Both the position numbers and the translations under genes were made by a program. From positions 49,649,755 to 49,713,754 of the forward strand of contig CM048853.1 in the NCBI GenBank assembly GCA_026545225.1: a stretch of DNA of 64,000 nt, read 5' to 3'. The notes below the pieces were generated by a model that ran no database searches, was not told the DNA's origin, and saw only the letters and a program-made list of their open reading frames with translations. Below, piece by piece: positions 23,838 to 36,930 of this stretch. How positions within the stretch are numbered: position 1 is the stretch's first letter; the number at the start of each line of letters is the position of its first letter. This DNA is from Cornus controversa. Taxonomy: Eukaryota > Streptophyta > Magnoliopsida > Cornales > Cornaceae.

Positions 23838-24562
23838 TTAGAATCTTGTTAAAATGTTGCATGAAGTTTGAAAGCACCACTACAATAGGACCCCATACGA
23901 CTAAGGTACACTTAATAAAGCTACGTTTTTGGTCAAATCTTATAACTACGTACTCATGTTTGGTTCACTTTTCTGATTTTAGATAACTAAAAAACCATAA
24001 AATAAGTACGGAAACATGTTAGGTTGCAGTTTTTTGAAAAAGTATTTTTTTAAAACTCATGACTGTGTTTATAATTTTCTTTCAATAATTTTTTTTATTT
24101 TTCAAATTCTTGAGAACCATTCGCAGAAAATTGAACCAAAAAAATTCATATTTAGACAGATTATACTTTTATAAGAAGTATGCATTCATACAAATGATAA
24201 CTGAACTGTTCATACTGTGCTTCTATTCGCTTAGACTAACGATTTATATTCATTTAATAAATCCAAACAATATTCAACTGAACTTGTACAAATTAATGAA
24301 ATTTGAATAACAATATAAATAGTTACGGTAAAAAATGACATGCTGTATAAATAATTTGAATGACAAAGGAGATTTAGTAAAAACCAGAATAATTAAATAA
24401 ATAAATAAAAAGTAAATAAACAATTTAAAGGATGTTAAGAGATGGAAGTTAACAGGCAGGGAAGAGTCTGTCCAATTTTCAATTTTGCATTGTATACTTG
24501 CTAAAGTGAATTGCACAAAGTCTAACTTGGCGTGGCTGGTACAATATGTCCCCACAGGGCTC
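23838..24562. repeat. ~0.7-kb dispersed repeat, copy 3
   Basis: Close match to 1181-1906 in the same orientation across about 22 kb, with the same start and end points. Confidence 0.7.
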
Positions 24563-24893
24563 AGGTGGTGGACCAAATAAAGTTATCACCAATCATTCTT
24601 ACAAGAAGCTCGTTGGATCGGACATTGTGGAAGCATGCATCATGATTCATGATAAATGTCATTGGATTTTTTTTTTTTTTATTTATCAAAAGCCAACCAT
24701 TAACCATGTGTTAGCTACCAAATGTTGTAAGCTAATGAGTCCAAAATCATATATGGATCAAATGAATGTGTAATTTCTTTCAAAAGCTAAAGCAAACGCA
24801 TACATCCACAATAATTTCAGTAATAGAAGTCAAACACTTAACCTTTTTTTAAAAAAAGAAGAGATCATATCACCTGAACTAATGTTCCTTCTA

Positions 24894-24967
24894 ATAAATG
24901 AATGCACACACACTTTTGAATGTTTGCTTAATAAATGAATGCACACACACGGTTGAATGTTTGCTTT
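24894..24967. repeat. 37-bp tandem duplication
   Basis: The unit aataaatgaatgcacacaca... occurs twice (24894-24930 and 24931-24967) with two differences. Confidence 0.9.
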
Positions 24968-26060
24968 CATTCACTAAGCTTGCCGGTTCACATTAGTCTA
25001 GTGCCTTGCTTGGCTTTCATCTTGAGGTTGATGAAATTAATACTTTACAATTAAATAAGTATTTTGAGCTTTTTCTGATGGTAGTGGTGGTGGTGGTGAG
25101 TCTCTGAGAGGACCTCATAATCTAACATCGCATAGCACTTGTAATTCTCCCATTTTTTAAACTTGAAAATGGTACCAAACATATATATGAGCTTAACATG
25201 AGTAAGTACCTATTTGACCAGCATGATTTGATGGGATCCATTTACAACCTTAACAATTAATGACCTATTGCATTATTAGAGCTGTGTGTTACTGCACTAC
25301 CTTCATTGAGGAATGTCATCAATGGCCTTGACAAGAAATATAAATCTTTAAAGATAACATGTTTGAATTTGTTTTCCATCATACATGCATTAACAAGATT
25401 TTATGGTGGATGTAGTGACTTGCAGAGACTGTAACTTGTTTATTTCTGTTCGACTTCTCTTCCTTCTTTTTCATTGCCATCCACTGTAAATTATCAAAGA
25501 ATTCAATCCAATCTCTGCATTCATATAGTTGCAAGTTCAAGATATCAAGTTTTCATGTTAGTAGAACTAACGCAATAAATTTCAGAGAATTGAGTATGCA
25601 TCAGTCATCAAATAAAGTGTCTCTGATTTTTTAAATTTTTTTTTTTTTTTTGGGAGTTCCAATATGAGGCAGAAATTAATAATGTAAATATTATAAAGTT
25701 CTATAAATAATCAATTTAAGTTATTTAAAAAATATATAATGGATTTTTTAAGGAAGAGCAGAAGTTGCCCTGCCAGGCATGGGTTTAGTTTTGCAGTTTG
25801 GCCCAATCGGATGAAAACTTTGGACTAGACTGGTCCTCTTTACACCTCTACTGCTAGTTTAAAGGTTGTGAGGGATATTTTGGTCATTTAAAAAAAATTG
25901 ATAGAGGGGAGTGTTTGCACGGATTGTAAAAATACAGAGAAGGTTATATACACATAATAAACTGCAGAGGAGATTTTTTGCACATTTTATATATAGCTGG
26001 GGTATTTTTTGCACTTTACCCTTTAAAAGATCAAATCTTTAATTTGACCCGAAACTTTGA
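24968..26060. other. Gene-free stretch
   Basis: No gene recognised. The end at about 26003-26022 (ggggtattttttgcacttta) resembles a DNA-transposon terminus, but no partner was found. Confidence 0.35.
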
Positions 26061-26177
26061 TTTTTTTTTTTTCTCCGAAAGTTCAAGCATACCCACAATA
26101 TTGTTCCTGCTAGGACTCCAACACTCAACCCTATACAAAAGGGGAGGAGAACTTATACCATCTGAGCTAATGTCCAT
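26061..26177 (-). mobile_element. tRNA-derived SINE
   Basis: Read on the minus strand it has a pol III A box (TAGCTCAGATGG, 26158-26169), a B box (GTGTTGGAGTCC, 26113-26124; one mismatch to GTTCGANTCC within it), and a short 3' part ending in an A-run (T-run on + at 26061-26072). This is the plan of plant SINEs. Flanking duplications were not identified. Confidence 0.6.
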
Positions 26178-28909
26178 TGATAATTGGAACCTCAATTCCA
26201 TGACCCCTTTTTTCCAACAAACCTAGACAAATTGAAGGGGGAAATAAATAAAATAATGTTTACTCATCACTGATACTAAAAAAGGCTGGCCCGTGTAAGA
26301 GGCTCCCGCCATTACTAATACTAAAGATGCAAAGAGATGGAAATTGAACCAAGAGAAGATTGATTAATGAACTTGCATTTGAGAATGGATTTATGTAGTC
26401 TCAATTTCAAAAATCAAATCCACAAAAGTATGCACAAAACTTGGGTGCCTAATCTAAAACATGTATATTTAATTGATGAACAAAACACTAGAGAATCAGG
26501 CCACAGGTACATAGTTGTCTTCAAGCAAAACAAGATAAATGGACACCTGAAATTACCTTTCCTTCAACCAAAAGACTGGTGTAAATGTCTTTTCTACAAG
26601 GTGGAAAAGAAAAGTATCAAAATGGGAATAATTTTTTAGGAAGGGTCAGAAAGACTCCATTTTTAAAAATAGTGCTAGTTTTCATTGTTTCATTTTTCCT
26701 GAACAAATACAAAAGAATAAGAGTGTTGGGTAACTTTATATTCACAGATTGAATAGACTAAACGAGCTCCATCATAACAATCCAACAAGATGCTCCATTT
26801 ATATACAAACAAAGAACAGCAGTTGATGAAATGACTGCCTTTGACATTTCCATCCTACCAAGTAGAACCACATTCACCATTTTCCTCCATTATGATGAAA
26901 ACCCTTTTCCCCTTCTCTAGAAAACTTTCACTTTCTCTCATAATTTTATTTGAAAATATAATTTTAAAACATAATAATTAGCGGGCCTAGGACAAAAATT
27001 AAAAGAAAAAATTTTATTGAACAAAAAGTCAACACATCGGGCTGCTCAAAAGAGGACTTACCGAACGTTGAGGATCAATGGGCTGGAGTGCTCCACTAGT
27101 TGATGGAATCCATTCAAGATGTGCTCAGGTCAAACATTCATATATATATATATATATATATATCACAAATACATGTGAGAAGTGAGATATGAGCATGTCA
27201 AAAGGAGAAGCACATGGAAATGAATATACATTAGCTGTAAAGCCTTGATATGAGGAAAGGAATATAAATTTTCATACTTGCTGCTGGTAGCTAGAGACAC
27301 ACCATCCTCCCTCTCCAGTTTTTGGAGTTTGAAAGATCCATCTGGAACAGCTTCTCATTATCTTGATAATTGAACTCCAGTTGTCTGTACCAAAGAGGGT
27401 GTCTGGCTGCAACAATAAGTCTAGCTGAATACAGTTACTTGGTGTCTGTGTAAAGTCCTTTTCTTGGATAAAACACATCACTACTTAGAAATACCAATGT
27501 ACAAAAATGATTCCATTACGTTAATGTTTGTGGTCAGATAGACTCCATCTGAAAGACCGTTTATTCCATTACTTGCACAAGACCTCGCAATTATTTCACA
27601 AGGATGACAATCATTCCCAAAAAAGAAAAAGAAAAAAGACTACCATTGGATGAAGTTATTAGAGCTTGTAATAGAAAAAATGAAAATAATTATTTGTTTT
27701 ACTGATCAATTGCCACTACATCTAAATAAATAACAATGACGAAGTTCGAGTTTATGCTGAACGCTCTCTGACACTCACAAGCTAGAAACGAGAAAGGACT
27801 GATATAACTCTTATGTTTATCTGTGCAAGACAATCATATAAGAAATTGACAAAGCTAAAGAATCTCAGTTCATGGTCTTAAGGAGAATAGTTAGATCAAG
27901 TATCTTGGCTAAATATGGAAACGCCAACAACTATGACTATGACAAGTGACAAGTGACAATAATTCTGGAAAGATCTATACATATTATATATGAACTTAGT
28001 TTGGTGTATCATGACCTAACCAATAAATCAAATAAGAAAATTATGTAGTTTGAGTTCTGGAATATAATTATTTCGGAGGAACTTGAGACAAGACAACAAT
28101 CAAATACTGTTTACCAACTTTGCTAATTAATGGCCCTGGGAAGCCAAATGGCAATCATAGAACAAAGGATGTTTCTTATGCTGATAGATTATTTAACAGG
28201 TTCCACTGCTGGCCTGTGAATTACAACAGATAATAATTGTAAAAGACAATTTAAAAATCTAAATATTAACAATCTCCAAGTTTTGTATTAGATCAAATAA
28301 ATTGCTTTATGTATTTGTTCCAAGTCTTCTGACCAACATTGCAACATGTGGTTTGATGAGTGACAATAATAAATTATCTTTGCATATGACAATTATCTCT
28401 TTTCTTTTTTTCTTTTGTGGGAGTGGGGGTAGGAAAACGTCATTTTGGCCTAATTTCAAGAAGGAAAAAGCAGACTTCTTGTCTAAGGAAATCAATTTTA
28501 AGACTCAGGAAATGTTTATCTAAGAGGATTAGTCCAGCAAGATCAAACACTGTTATGATAATAAATCTCCAAAAACCCCAATAAGGAATACACTCCAGAA
28601 AAATCTTCTTTTTCCTTTACCAGATATAGCTGCAGACAAAATTTTAACATGAAAATTATAATGAAATTTGAGCATTTTGTGGAATCACTGATTAGTAATT
28701 ACAAAATTTCTTTCTAGGGCTTCATTTCATTTTAACCATAAATTCAGTTATATTAAGTCTACCCACATTCTGAATGCAAAAACACATATTTTTACTTAAT
28801 GATCTTGCACCACAATTTTGTATGGGAACTCCAGCATTTTCACATTAAATCCATTGCTGTTATCAAGAATGACATTTCTTTCCCATTGACACAGCATTTC
28901 CACTTTCGT
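26178..28909. other. Intergenic stretch without a supported gene
   Basis: Contains a (TA)n run at about 27138-27163 and several short ORFs (for example 26367-26639 + and 27272-27481 -) that I do not recognise and that lack context. Confidence 0.4.
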
Positions 28910-29263
28910 TTATAGTGGGTGCACAGGGAGGGTAACAAGGTTGCCCATATGCTGAGTCAATTTGCTATTTCTCAAAAGCAGTGGTCTGTTTGGAGAGTGA
29001 CTTTCTGGATGCTGCATCTCATATTGCTCTCCTTCAGTGTCTGATTCTATCAATGAATTATCTTGCTTGCCATGGTTTATAATAATTTCTTTTGCCTCTT
29101 CAAAAACTAACAAATAATCCCTCACTGAAAAAGCTGAAATTTTTAATGAATACTTACCAAGTCCAACATACATTCGACTCAAATAACAGTTCAACAGAGA
29201 TAGTACAATAGTACAAAGAATAAGATTAGCATGTGTGTATAATACAAAATTTCTATTATTCAT
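28910..29263 (-). other. Unrecognised 117-aa ORF 3' of the kinase gene
   Basis: The C-terminal half (about residues 50-117) has a balanced, protein-like composition, with an acidic Ser/Glu-rich stretch (SDTEGEQYEMQHPESH). The N-terminal half is hydrophobic and could be translated intron. It might be a last exon of an unrecognised transcript, or chance. It lies 285 bp past the kinase stop, on the same strand. No function is proposed. Confidence 0.2.
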
Positions 29264-29547
29264 TAGTTTTGCAAAATAAAGTACACGGAGGAAAGGATTA
29301 ATATTTCATGAGGGATGCATTCAATAACGAACCTCTAAGCAACATATATGGCTGAATCAGCATATACATTAACACTTTCGAGAATGATGCAAAGCACAAA
29401 TAATCTACATCAATGTGATTTGCAAGCAAGAAAAGCTTACACTCTTTAGCTTCGCTTGGTTGTCAAACCAGCTAGAGACTGCAAATGCTCTCAATAGAAT
29501 TTTGCATCAAACTAGCTAAGGTCAGCTGCGTGAGCACTAGAACCCGA

Positions 29548-31008
29548 TCAAAGGATCAGATCATCTCTTCTTGAATATATTTCAGAACTTTCCCCAACTG
29601 ATTTGTTACGCCTCATGCGAAACACACTGCCTTTATCATTACCACGAACCACAGTCCGAGAACTCCTGCTGACAAACCTTTCACTTGCAATTCTAAAACT
29701 AGAACCCCCATTTGCCGATTTTGATTTAAGCTCAACTCCATCAGCCTCCCCCCGAAACTCGGACTCCCCATCATTTCCAGCCATGAGATCCATTAAATTG
29801 TTCCTGAAACCTAAATCAGAGTACACTCTCCGCGAATTCCTCAATGGCCGAGCACATACAGCATCAACACCATCTAGATTCCCTTCTTCAACACCCTTTG
29901 GCCTCGAATTCAACTGGGCATTCCCTGATTCCACTGGCCGTCCCACTGTCTCAACCATCAAACAGGGATTGGTAAAACCATTCCATGAATGAAGAGGAAC
30001 CAATTTACTCAACCCACTAAGACTCTCAGCCACCTCCTTCATTGAGGGTCTCCGTTCCCTACAAGATCTCACACACTTAGCAGCAATCACTGCCAATTGC
30101 TTCCTCAACGAAGGATCCTTCGGAGGCGCAATCCTGGGATCATATATAGTTAAAAGCTTCCCCCTTCTTATAAGTGGAATAGCCCAATCCACAATTGAAG
30201 GTGGTGAATGCCCAACATCAATAGCTTTCCTACCACTAATAATCTCCAACAACAATATACCAAAACTAAACACATCAGTTTTAGTACTCAAATTATCAGG
30301 AGTCACATACCCTGGATCAAGGTACCCAATAGTGCCTGCAGGTGGAGTTGATCGAAGCCGGAAATCATCCACATGGCATCGAAGCGCCAACCCGAAATCG
30401 CCCAATCGGGCATTGAAATTCCGATCAATCAACACATTTGCCGACTTTATATCGCGGTGAATCACCGGAGGGACAGAGGAATGGAGGATGTCGATGGCTT
30501 TTGCTGTTTGAAGAGCGAGTCGAATTCTTCGGCCCCAATTGGGTGGCCGAGGACTGGAATGAAGAACCTCGTAGAGGGTCCCATTGCTCATGAACTCCAC
30601 CACCAACAGGCGATCACGAGAATCGCTTGTGAAACCCACCAAATTGACAAGTCTTGGGCTGTGAATTTTGGACAGAATGTCGATTTCGTTCTCGACTTCG
30701 TTGGCATTTTCGGGTGCGGAAGAGGTGGAGAAACGAGGAGCTGAGAGGCTGCCTCTGGAGGGTTTCTTCACGGCGACGAGACGGCCACCGCGAAGAACGG
30801 CTTTGTAGACCAAGCCATGGCTGCCTCTGCCGAGAAGTTTCTGGTCAGAGAAGCCATTGGTGGCTGCCTCAAGGTCACTGTACTCAAACTGTTGGATTTT
30901 GATGGGTTTTTCGTTTTCTTGCTTGTAGTGGGTTTTCTTGGAAGAGGTTGGTGTTTGAGAATCGGAGATTGAGATGGATGATTCAGCTTTACAAGAGAGA
31001 TAACCCAT
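29548..31008 (-). CDS. Receptor-like cytoplasmic serine/threonine kinase (At3g51990/At1g28390-like)
   Basis: Intact single-exon gene, 486 aa. It has a complete protein kinase domain: glycine loop GRGSHGLVYKA (60-70), catalytic Lys in VAVKK (about residue 81), HRDIKSANVLI (184-194, an RD kinase), DFGLAL (204-209), GTIGYLDPGY (225-234) and FSFGILLLEIISGRKAID (248-264). No signal peptide or membrane segment is seen, so it belongs to the RLCK group. The N-terminus MGYLSC offers Gly2 for myristoylation and Cys6 for acylation, suggesting membrane attachment. This start is supported by the same MGYLSC beginning in Arabidopsis relatives. The C-terminal tail (about 340-486) is Ser/Arg-rich and probably disordered. 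Substrate unknown. Confidence 0.93.
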   Translation of the reverse strand: MGYLSCKAESSISISDSQTPTSSKKTHYKQENEKPIKIQQFEYSDLEAATNGFSDQKLLGRGSHGLVYKAVLRGGRLVAVKKPSRGSLSAPRFSTSSAPENANEVENEIDILSKIHSPRLVNLVGFTSDSRDRLLVVEFMSNGTLYEVLHSSPRPPNWGRRIRLALQTAKAIDILHSSVPPVIHRDIKSANVLIDRNFNARLGDFGLALRCHVDDFRLRSTPPAGTIGYLDPGYVTPDNLSTKTDVFSFGILLLEIISGRKAIDVGHSPPSIVDWAIPLIRRGKLLTIYDPRIAPPKDPSLRKQLAVIAAKCVRSCRERRPSMKEVAESLSGLSKLVPLHSWNGFTNPCLMVETVGRPVESGNAQLNSRPKGVEEGNLDGVDAVCARPLRNSRRVYSDLGFRNNLMDLMAGNDGESEFRGEADGVELKSKSANGGSSFRIASERFVSRSSRTVVRGNDKGSVFRMRRNKSVGESSEIYSRRDDLIL

Positions 31009-31260
31009 GGATGTTGAATTAGATGCAGAGATATGACAATATATATCTATATATATATATATATTATACTACTATCTTTGAATTAAACTAACATGAGCAT
31101 AAAAAGTGAAAAAGCTTTTCAAAAGGCTTGTAGAGATCTTCTGGGGATTGCAAGATGTGCTCCTGCTGGGTTGCCTGTGGTCTGCGTTGGAGAGAGAGAG
31201 AGAGAGAGAGATCGAAGTGGATACTTTCGGATTATTTGAGAGAGAGAACTTTCGGATTAT
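31009..31260 (-). promoter_or_regulatory. Putative promoter/5' leader of the kinase gene
   Basis: Directly upstream of the kinase ATG. Contains an ATAT-rich run (31040-31065) and a (GA)n tract at about 31191-31211, which reads CT-rich on the kinase strand; CT tracts are common in plant 5' leaders. The start site was not determined. Confidence 0.4.
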
Positions 31261-32765
31261 TTGGTCTTAAAAATGGGTACCAACCGAAATGGAATCCGAA
31301 GGTTGCCAGCCCATGGCCACGGGATGTAGAAATATGGTCCTTGACTACTTGGATACAATAATTGTGGTCCATAAAATTAAATGTATGTAATCACATACGT
31401 AATTGTGTAATATTATTATTATAATCCAGATTACACGTCTCTAATATGTACATTTGTTTTTCTAAGAATTCTTATTCTAAAATAAATTTCAATTGTGTTG
31501 AAGTTTTGAAGAAGTTTAATATCATTCATTGCTTAAATTATACTCACCTCTCCTACCCCTTCATGCTCTTCTAAAATACAATCACTAACTGCCTTGAAGT
31601 TAAAACCTTATAACATACAAAATTATTAGAGGTAGGCGTATACACAAACCCACAAACTATAATGTAAGAATATAATAGTTTAAAAAAATTATTTTGTTTG
31701 TCTCAATTTAAGAAACATGAATACGAACATGGAACATACATACGATACGGACACGACCATACAATAAATCTCAAAAAAAAAACACTTAAAATACAAATAC
31801 GTCCAAAAATAATAATATAATATATAATTATATATATATATATATATATATATCAATAATAATTTTTTATTATTTTATTCATATAATCATGAATAAAAGT
31901 ACTAATTTAAAGTTTAGATTTAGATATTTGTTAATTTTATTGTCTTAAATTTTATATTATTTTTCTAATTAACTCATAATATATTTTAAATTACATTAAA
32001 TCTCATTTTTCTATAAAATAATAATTATAAAATCACTCTACCATGTTTTAAAATTGTTCTTGTCATGTCTCAACGACATGTCTTATGTGTGTCTTATCAG
32101 AAAATAAATTCAAAACACTTCTAGTCATGTCAAACACCGTCACAATATTCCAAAAAATAGTGCATGTGTTTTCCGAGTCTCAATGGAATTTTTTCTCAAC
32201 CATGGTAGTGTTGAGCTTCTTAGAGTACCCTCATAATCCACATAGTATACACGTGCAACAAATAATTACTGAAAAAATTTGAACCCTCAACCTCCTTAAT
32301 AAATATTTTTTGACACTTAATTATATTATACATGAGGATAGATTTGACTTGTTCCCAATCCGAATTCGGAATTTTCAAGATGTAGTTCAAAGATTTGACC
32401 TGGAGATCCGGATCTAAATTTCTTTACAAGGTCTCAAAAGTAATTTGAAAAGTTGGCACTTTTGCAGTAGTCTGAAATGCTAAAGATGGTAATGGTTTTG
32501 AATTGTTTACTGAAACAGAAAGGGTCATAACATTTGCTGTTTGGATGCTTTTACAGTGTCTCTAAATGAAGCAATCTGATGGGGTCTCTGCTTTAAAGTA
32601 ACATGCTGTGAACTGCAAAAGCTCTTTATCCAACATTCAATGCTGCCAATGTCACCACACTTGATATGCCAATAGTCATTTGCATGCTATCAAAAGGTAT
32701 TCTGAGCATGAATTATAACTTGAATTGTGATACACAGCCCATTGATGTGAGCTTTTATGTGCACT
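31261..32765. other. Intergenic AT-rich stretch
   Basis: Nothing coding. (TA)n microsatellite at about 31820-31852. Confidence 0.45.
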
Positions 32766-32949
32766 TGTAATGGCCCAGCCGTATAAGCTCTTCTTCCTCC
32801 CTCAAAGAGGAGGTCGAAGTGTTCGAGCCTAAGTATGGGCAAAAAATAGTGAGTATGTGTGCGCTTGATTGAACTTTCAAAAAATGAAAAAAAAAAAGAT
32901 ATAGAGTAATTTTTACATTATATTACAAGTTATTGGTGCAATTCACAAC
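32766..32949 (+). mobile_element. tRNA-derived SINE, copy with A and B boxes
   Basis: Pol III-like A box (tggcccagccg, 32771-32781) and B box (GTTCGAGCC, 32821-32829), followed by about 60 bp and an A-rich end near 32880-32899. The segment from 32809 is repeated immediately downstream. Confidence 0.55.
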
Positions 32950-32962
32950 GGTTGAAGTGTTC

Positions 32963-33101
32963 GGAGGTCGAAGTGTTCAAGCCTAAGTATGGCAAAAAAT
33001 AGTGGGTATGCGTGTGTTTGATTGAACTTCCAAAAAATGAAAAAAAAAAATACAGAGTAATTTTCACATTATATTACAAAGTCTATTGGTGCAATTCACA
33101 A
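32963..33101 (+). repeat. Truncated tandem copy of the SINE segment
   Basis: Repeats 32809-32949 at a period of 154 bp (ggaggtcgaagtgttc..., the A-run, then ttggtgcaattcacaa) with few differences. It keeps the B-box region but lacks the A box. It arose by tandem duplication rather than a separate insertion, since flanking non-SINE sequence is included. Confidence 0.7.
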
Positions 33102-35820
33102 TCTTAACGGAATGCCACGTGAATTCTCATTTTTCACTCTTTTCTTTCATAAGTCATATTATTTCACAACCTTTTACGGTAGGATTAATTTAGTGTAAAT
33201 TGAAAATTCATACTGTAGAGATTGCTAACAATTAGCATACTGAACTGTAGTCTCTACTCTTGGCTGAGAAAATTACTGGCAAATTCTTTTTAATATCGTT
33301 TTTAGTCAAAATATATAGGGTGCAATCCATTCCTCTCATTCTTTGTGAAAGATATTAAAGTTGGTATGGTGTCATTTTTGACTGAAATGGTATCACCACC
33401 TAAATTTTGAAGCACATGTAAATCCTAATTATACATGAACAATATATATGCATATATAATAATACAAAGGAAACAACAAAAAGAAGCCAACTACAAACCA
33501 GACAAAACCAAGTCAGACAAAATGAGTACAAACACAAACAAACGTTGCTAGAAACAATTCTTAAAATGAACCACCACCAACAAAAACATCGACAAAACCT
33601 CAGTTGAAAAAAAGAAAGAAAACTATTCCAATACTGATACAAGAACATCATCATAATCATTATTCGAGTCTCGAGGGTTGGTATTCATGGAGAGGAGCGG
33701 TGGTTGCATTGGGATATCACATTGACCAAAAATCATAGGATCCCAATTCTTTTCTTCTTTCGAACTTGATTTCTTCAATCTCTCTCTACTTTTTCTTACA
33801 CAGTTTTAACCATGACACTCAAAAGATAGAGAAATAGTCACCAGCAAACATGTGATTATTGCAACACCAATCTCAAAAAGGTCAGTCAAGAAAGTAAATA
33901 CTAACAAGAAGGTGAAAAAGAAAAAGAAAAAGACATAAAGGAATGAATGGAAGCTTCATCCAAAGAGTAAAGGCATGCTATAATTGGTATTAGAGAATAA
34001 AAGTGCTATACTGATGATGATGCTATGTTGAAATTATGTATGCAAATGTACCTTTCTTTATGTATACTGCAAGCGGCTGGGCCTTCCGATCTTTTGTTAT
34101 CATACGTGTTGATTCTGTACAAAGCCGAAGAAGGTTGGTGAAGTATGTAGTCGCGACCCTTGGTGTTGAAAAGGTTATTCAACCCTTCTTGTGATTAAGG
34201 AATAAATTAGAAATTCATTGCTAAAATAATACAAAGAGGAGGTCAAGTGGACTGCAAAGCAAACAATCATGTCCACATCTGGCTAAAACAGCATTTGAAT
34301 GAGTTTCCAGAACCACCACCATGGGACCTTCTCATATCGTATAACTTTATAGTTTAAATAACAACTCTTTCATAGGCCTATTAGATAATCAAACTCCACC
34401 AATTTGTGTAGGGATAAATGAAATGGGCATGTTTATAGTTAAAGCAAGCAACTATATTATCATGTGTGCACTACAGAACTGGCATTTCAACTATATAGAA
34501 AGACCTACCTAGGCTAACCATAGTTATGAGAATGGTAATTAAGAACAGGAAATGCGAGGGATACAAAGTGAAAAATACATCAGGAAATGCGAGGGATATT
34601 TTTTTTTTATTATAAATATCTGTATATATTTTCTGAAGTCTAATCATTCTTTTTAACTAAGCATAAAGTGTAATCATCTGTTACTGAAGAAATAAGAGGA
34701 TTAATAGGAAAAATAGAATCATTCCAAACCTAAGTAAAACACCGTGAACTCATTCAGTTTCTATTCCATATCCAAAATCCCCATAAGCACCTAGCTTTCT
34801 TCTTCTTCATTATTTACTTATTGTCGATTATACCACATCAATAGACACACCTCCCTTTCCACAATCCTACCAAGAAAACAAGAAGTATCTTCTTTCCCTC
34901 ATTAGCGAAACATAGACATCCAAGTGCCCCTTAATTGTTGCAGCACAAAACTTATAATTTTTTTCACAAACAAGCACACAAGCAAACACATTTGTAAATG
35001 GTAAAAAAGTTATTTTGACATATACAAATTAATCAACCAAAATCTATCAAAACTGGCATGCTGCACTTCCAATTTTATTTTATTTTAAAAAAAAAAATGA
35101 GAGGATTTTCGGGTAGACAATGTCGAGGAATAATATCAATGATCGTATCAGGGTTTTAGAAAAATAGAAACATTAAGGATATTAAGGTCAAATTATAGTA
35201 AAAGAATATATCATGTTGGAATTATAGCTTATACTTGCATAACAGGCATATCTACTTATCAAAATAATAATAATAATAATTACATAACAGGCATATCACA
35301 TATGTTCAATGACTTCCCAATATTGTAGATATTGGAGGACATTGACATGTACAAATACTTGAGACAATCATAGAGATATGAAGTGGCATAGCATGAGTAA
35401 CTGTCAAATGGATGATTAGAGGAGATAAGTTAATTACATAACTGCAGTCATAAGCAACATAACTGCAGTCATAAGCATCATCTACTAACTGAGATTGTAA
35501 TTTTATTTTATTTTCCTACCAAAGGAGGACGGTAACCAGCAACTGTTTGTTTTCCTTTCTGCAAGGATTACTGTTTTTCTTACTTCATGGTATAGGAGTA
35601 GCAATAGACAGGAATGCTTTCATTCCCTTATGGAACACCACTAGAACACCGTCTCTGTCAACAAAGTAGTAGTCTGTATGCAAGACTTTGAATATATATC
35701 TTTTTTTCTTCACATTCACTACCTCCTATCTTGCAATTATCATTACTTTTCTCAAATTTTCTCCAAACGACAAATTTAAATACACAGCAGACCGAACCAT
35801 TTCAAAGAGACTTAAGAAGT
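33102..35820. other. Intergenic stretch
   Basis: No gene supported. An 86-aa minus ORF at 33400-33660 is hydrophobic low-complexity. A short duplication (aacataactgcagtcataagca) lies at about 35433-35478. Confidence 0.4.
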
Positions 35821-35829
35821 ATATTGGAC

Positions 35830-36930
35830 CAAACTCTAGGCTCTGACTAGAGTAGCGCAAGGCCGTGATCTAGCCTAGAGGGGGTAAAATAGTCTTGAAT
35901 TAAACCTTGACTAATTCTAACTGATTTTCAAATTATAACTAATTTAACTGCAATTTAAACATCTAGCTAACTAACAAGTAAATAGCATAACTCATCCAGA
36001 GTGTAAATCATGCATGTGAAATAATGTTAACAGTAAAGAAACACAAGAACACCAGATTTTACGTGAAAAATCCAAGGGGAAAAAACGCGAACCATCCAAG
36101 CAGATAAAACTCCACTATTGAGAAAGAGGTTACAAACTAAGTTACCAAACTCTAACCCAAGAATTCTTTAGTACCTCCCGACTCAGACATGTGCAAGATC
36201 AACCCCAAATCTTCCAGCCGCTGATCCGACAATAAATCCGCTCTTCACGCGACCTGCTTCTTCATGGATCTTCCATCTCCTTGCTAGTAACGTCCTCTTG
36301 TATGTGAGTAGATTTATTGTTGATGATCTTTATGCACAGCCATGAATAACTCAACAATTGAATGATCCCCTCACCGTGCCAGATGTATGAAGATGGATGC
36401 AAAAACACAAGACTACTAGGATGCACACAATATGATGGATTGATGAATAGAAATCACTTGTATACTCTATTGTAGTGTGCTTATCCCTCCTCCTGTTTTC
36501 TGAACTATTAGAGTACTTGTATAGAGATTAGAGTCAACAAACAATAGAGTTTTTGAGTGGTTTAAATCAAAAAGGAAACTCAGAATCGCGGTGTTTAGTT
36601 GATCAACACCATGCCAATAGAATTGATACCTTGATCAATCAAAGTCTCCTGTCCTAATTAGACTTGGATTCTGATTCGATTCCATTTCCAAAAACACTTT
36701 TAATGCATATCCGAAGAGTTCAAATGAATCAAACATGCAAATTATGAAACCCTAAATACTATATGCACAGACCCTATTTGGTGAGTGTCCCAATTCAAGT
36801 TGTAATTTACTTTTTGTCCTTACAACTTTGTGAAATTCTTGATTTGCCCTTGAACAAGGTTCCATAACGGATTTAACTACTAAGTTTTTATCACAAATTT
36901 GACAACCTAAGTCCTATAACTAACAAGACT
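35830..36930. repeat. Possible non-coding retroelement-type sequence
   Basis: This 1.1-kb stretch, including the ctagcctagagggggtaaaatag and acgtgaaaaatccaagggg phrases, has the look of repeated non-coding sequence seen in plant LTR/TRIM-type elements. I found no paired termini in the window. The call rests on general familiarity only. Confidence 0.25.
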
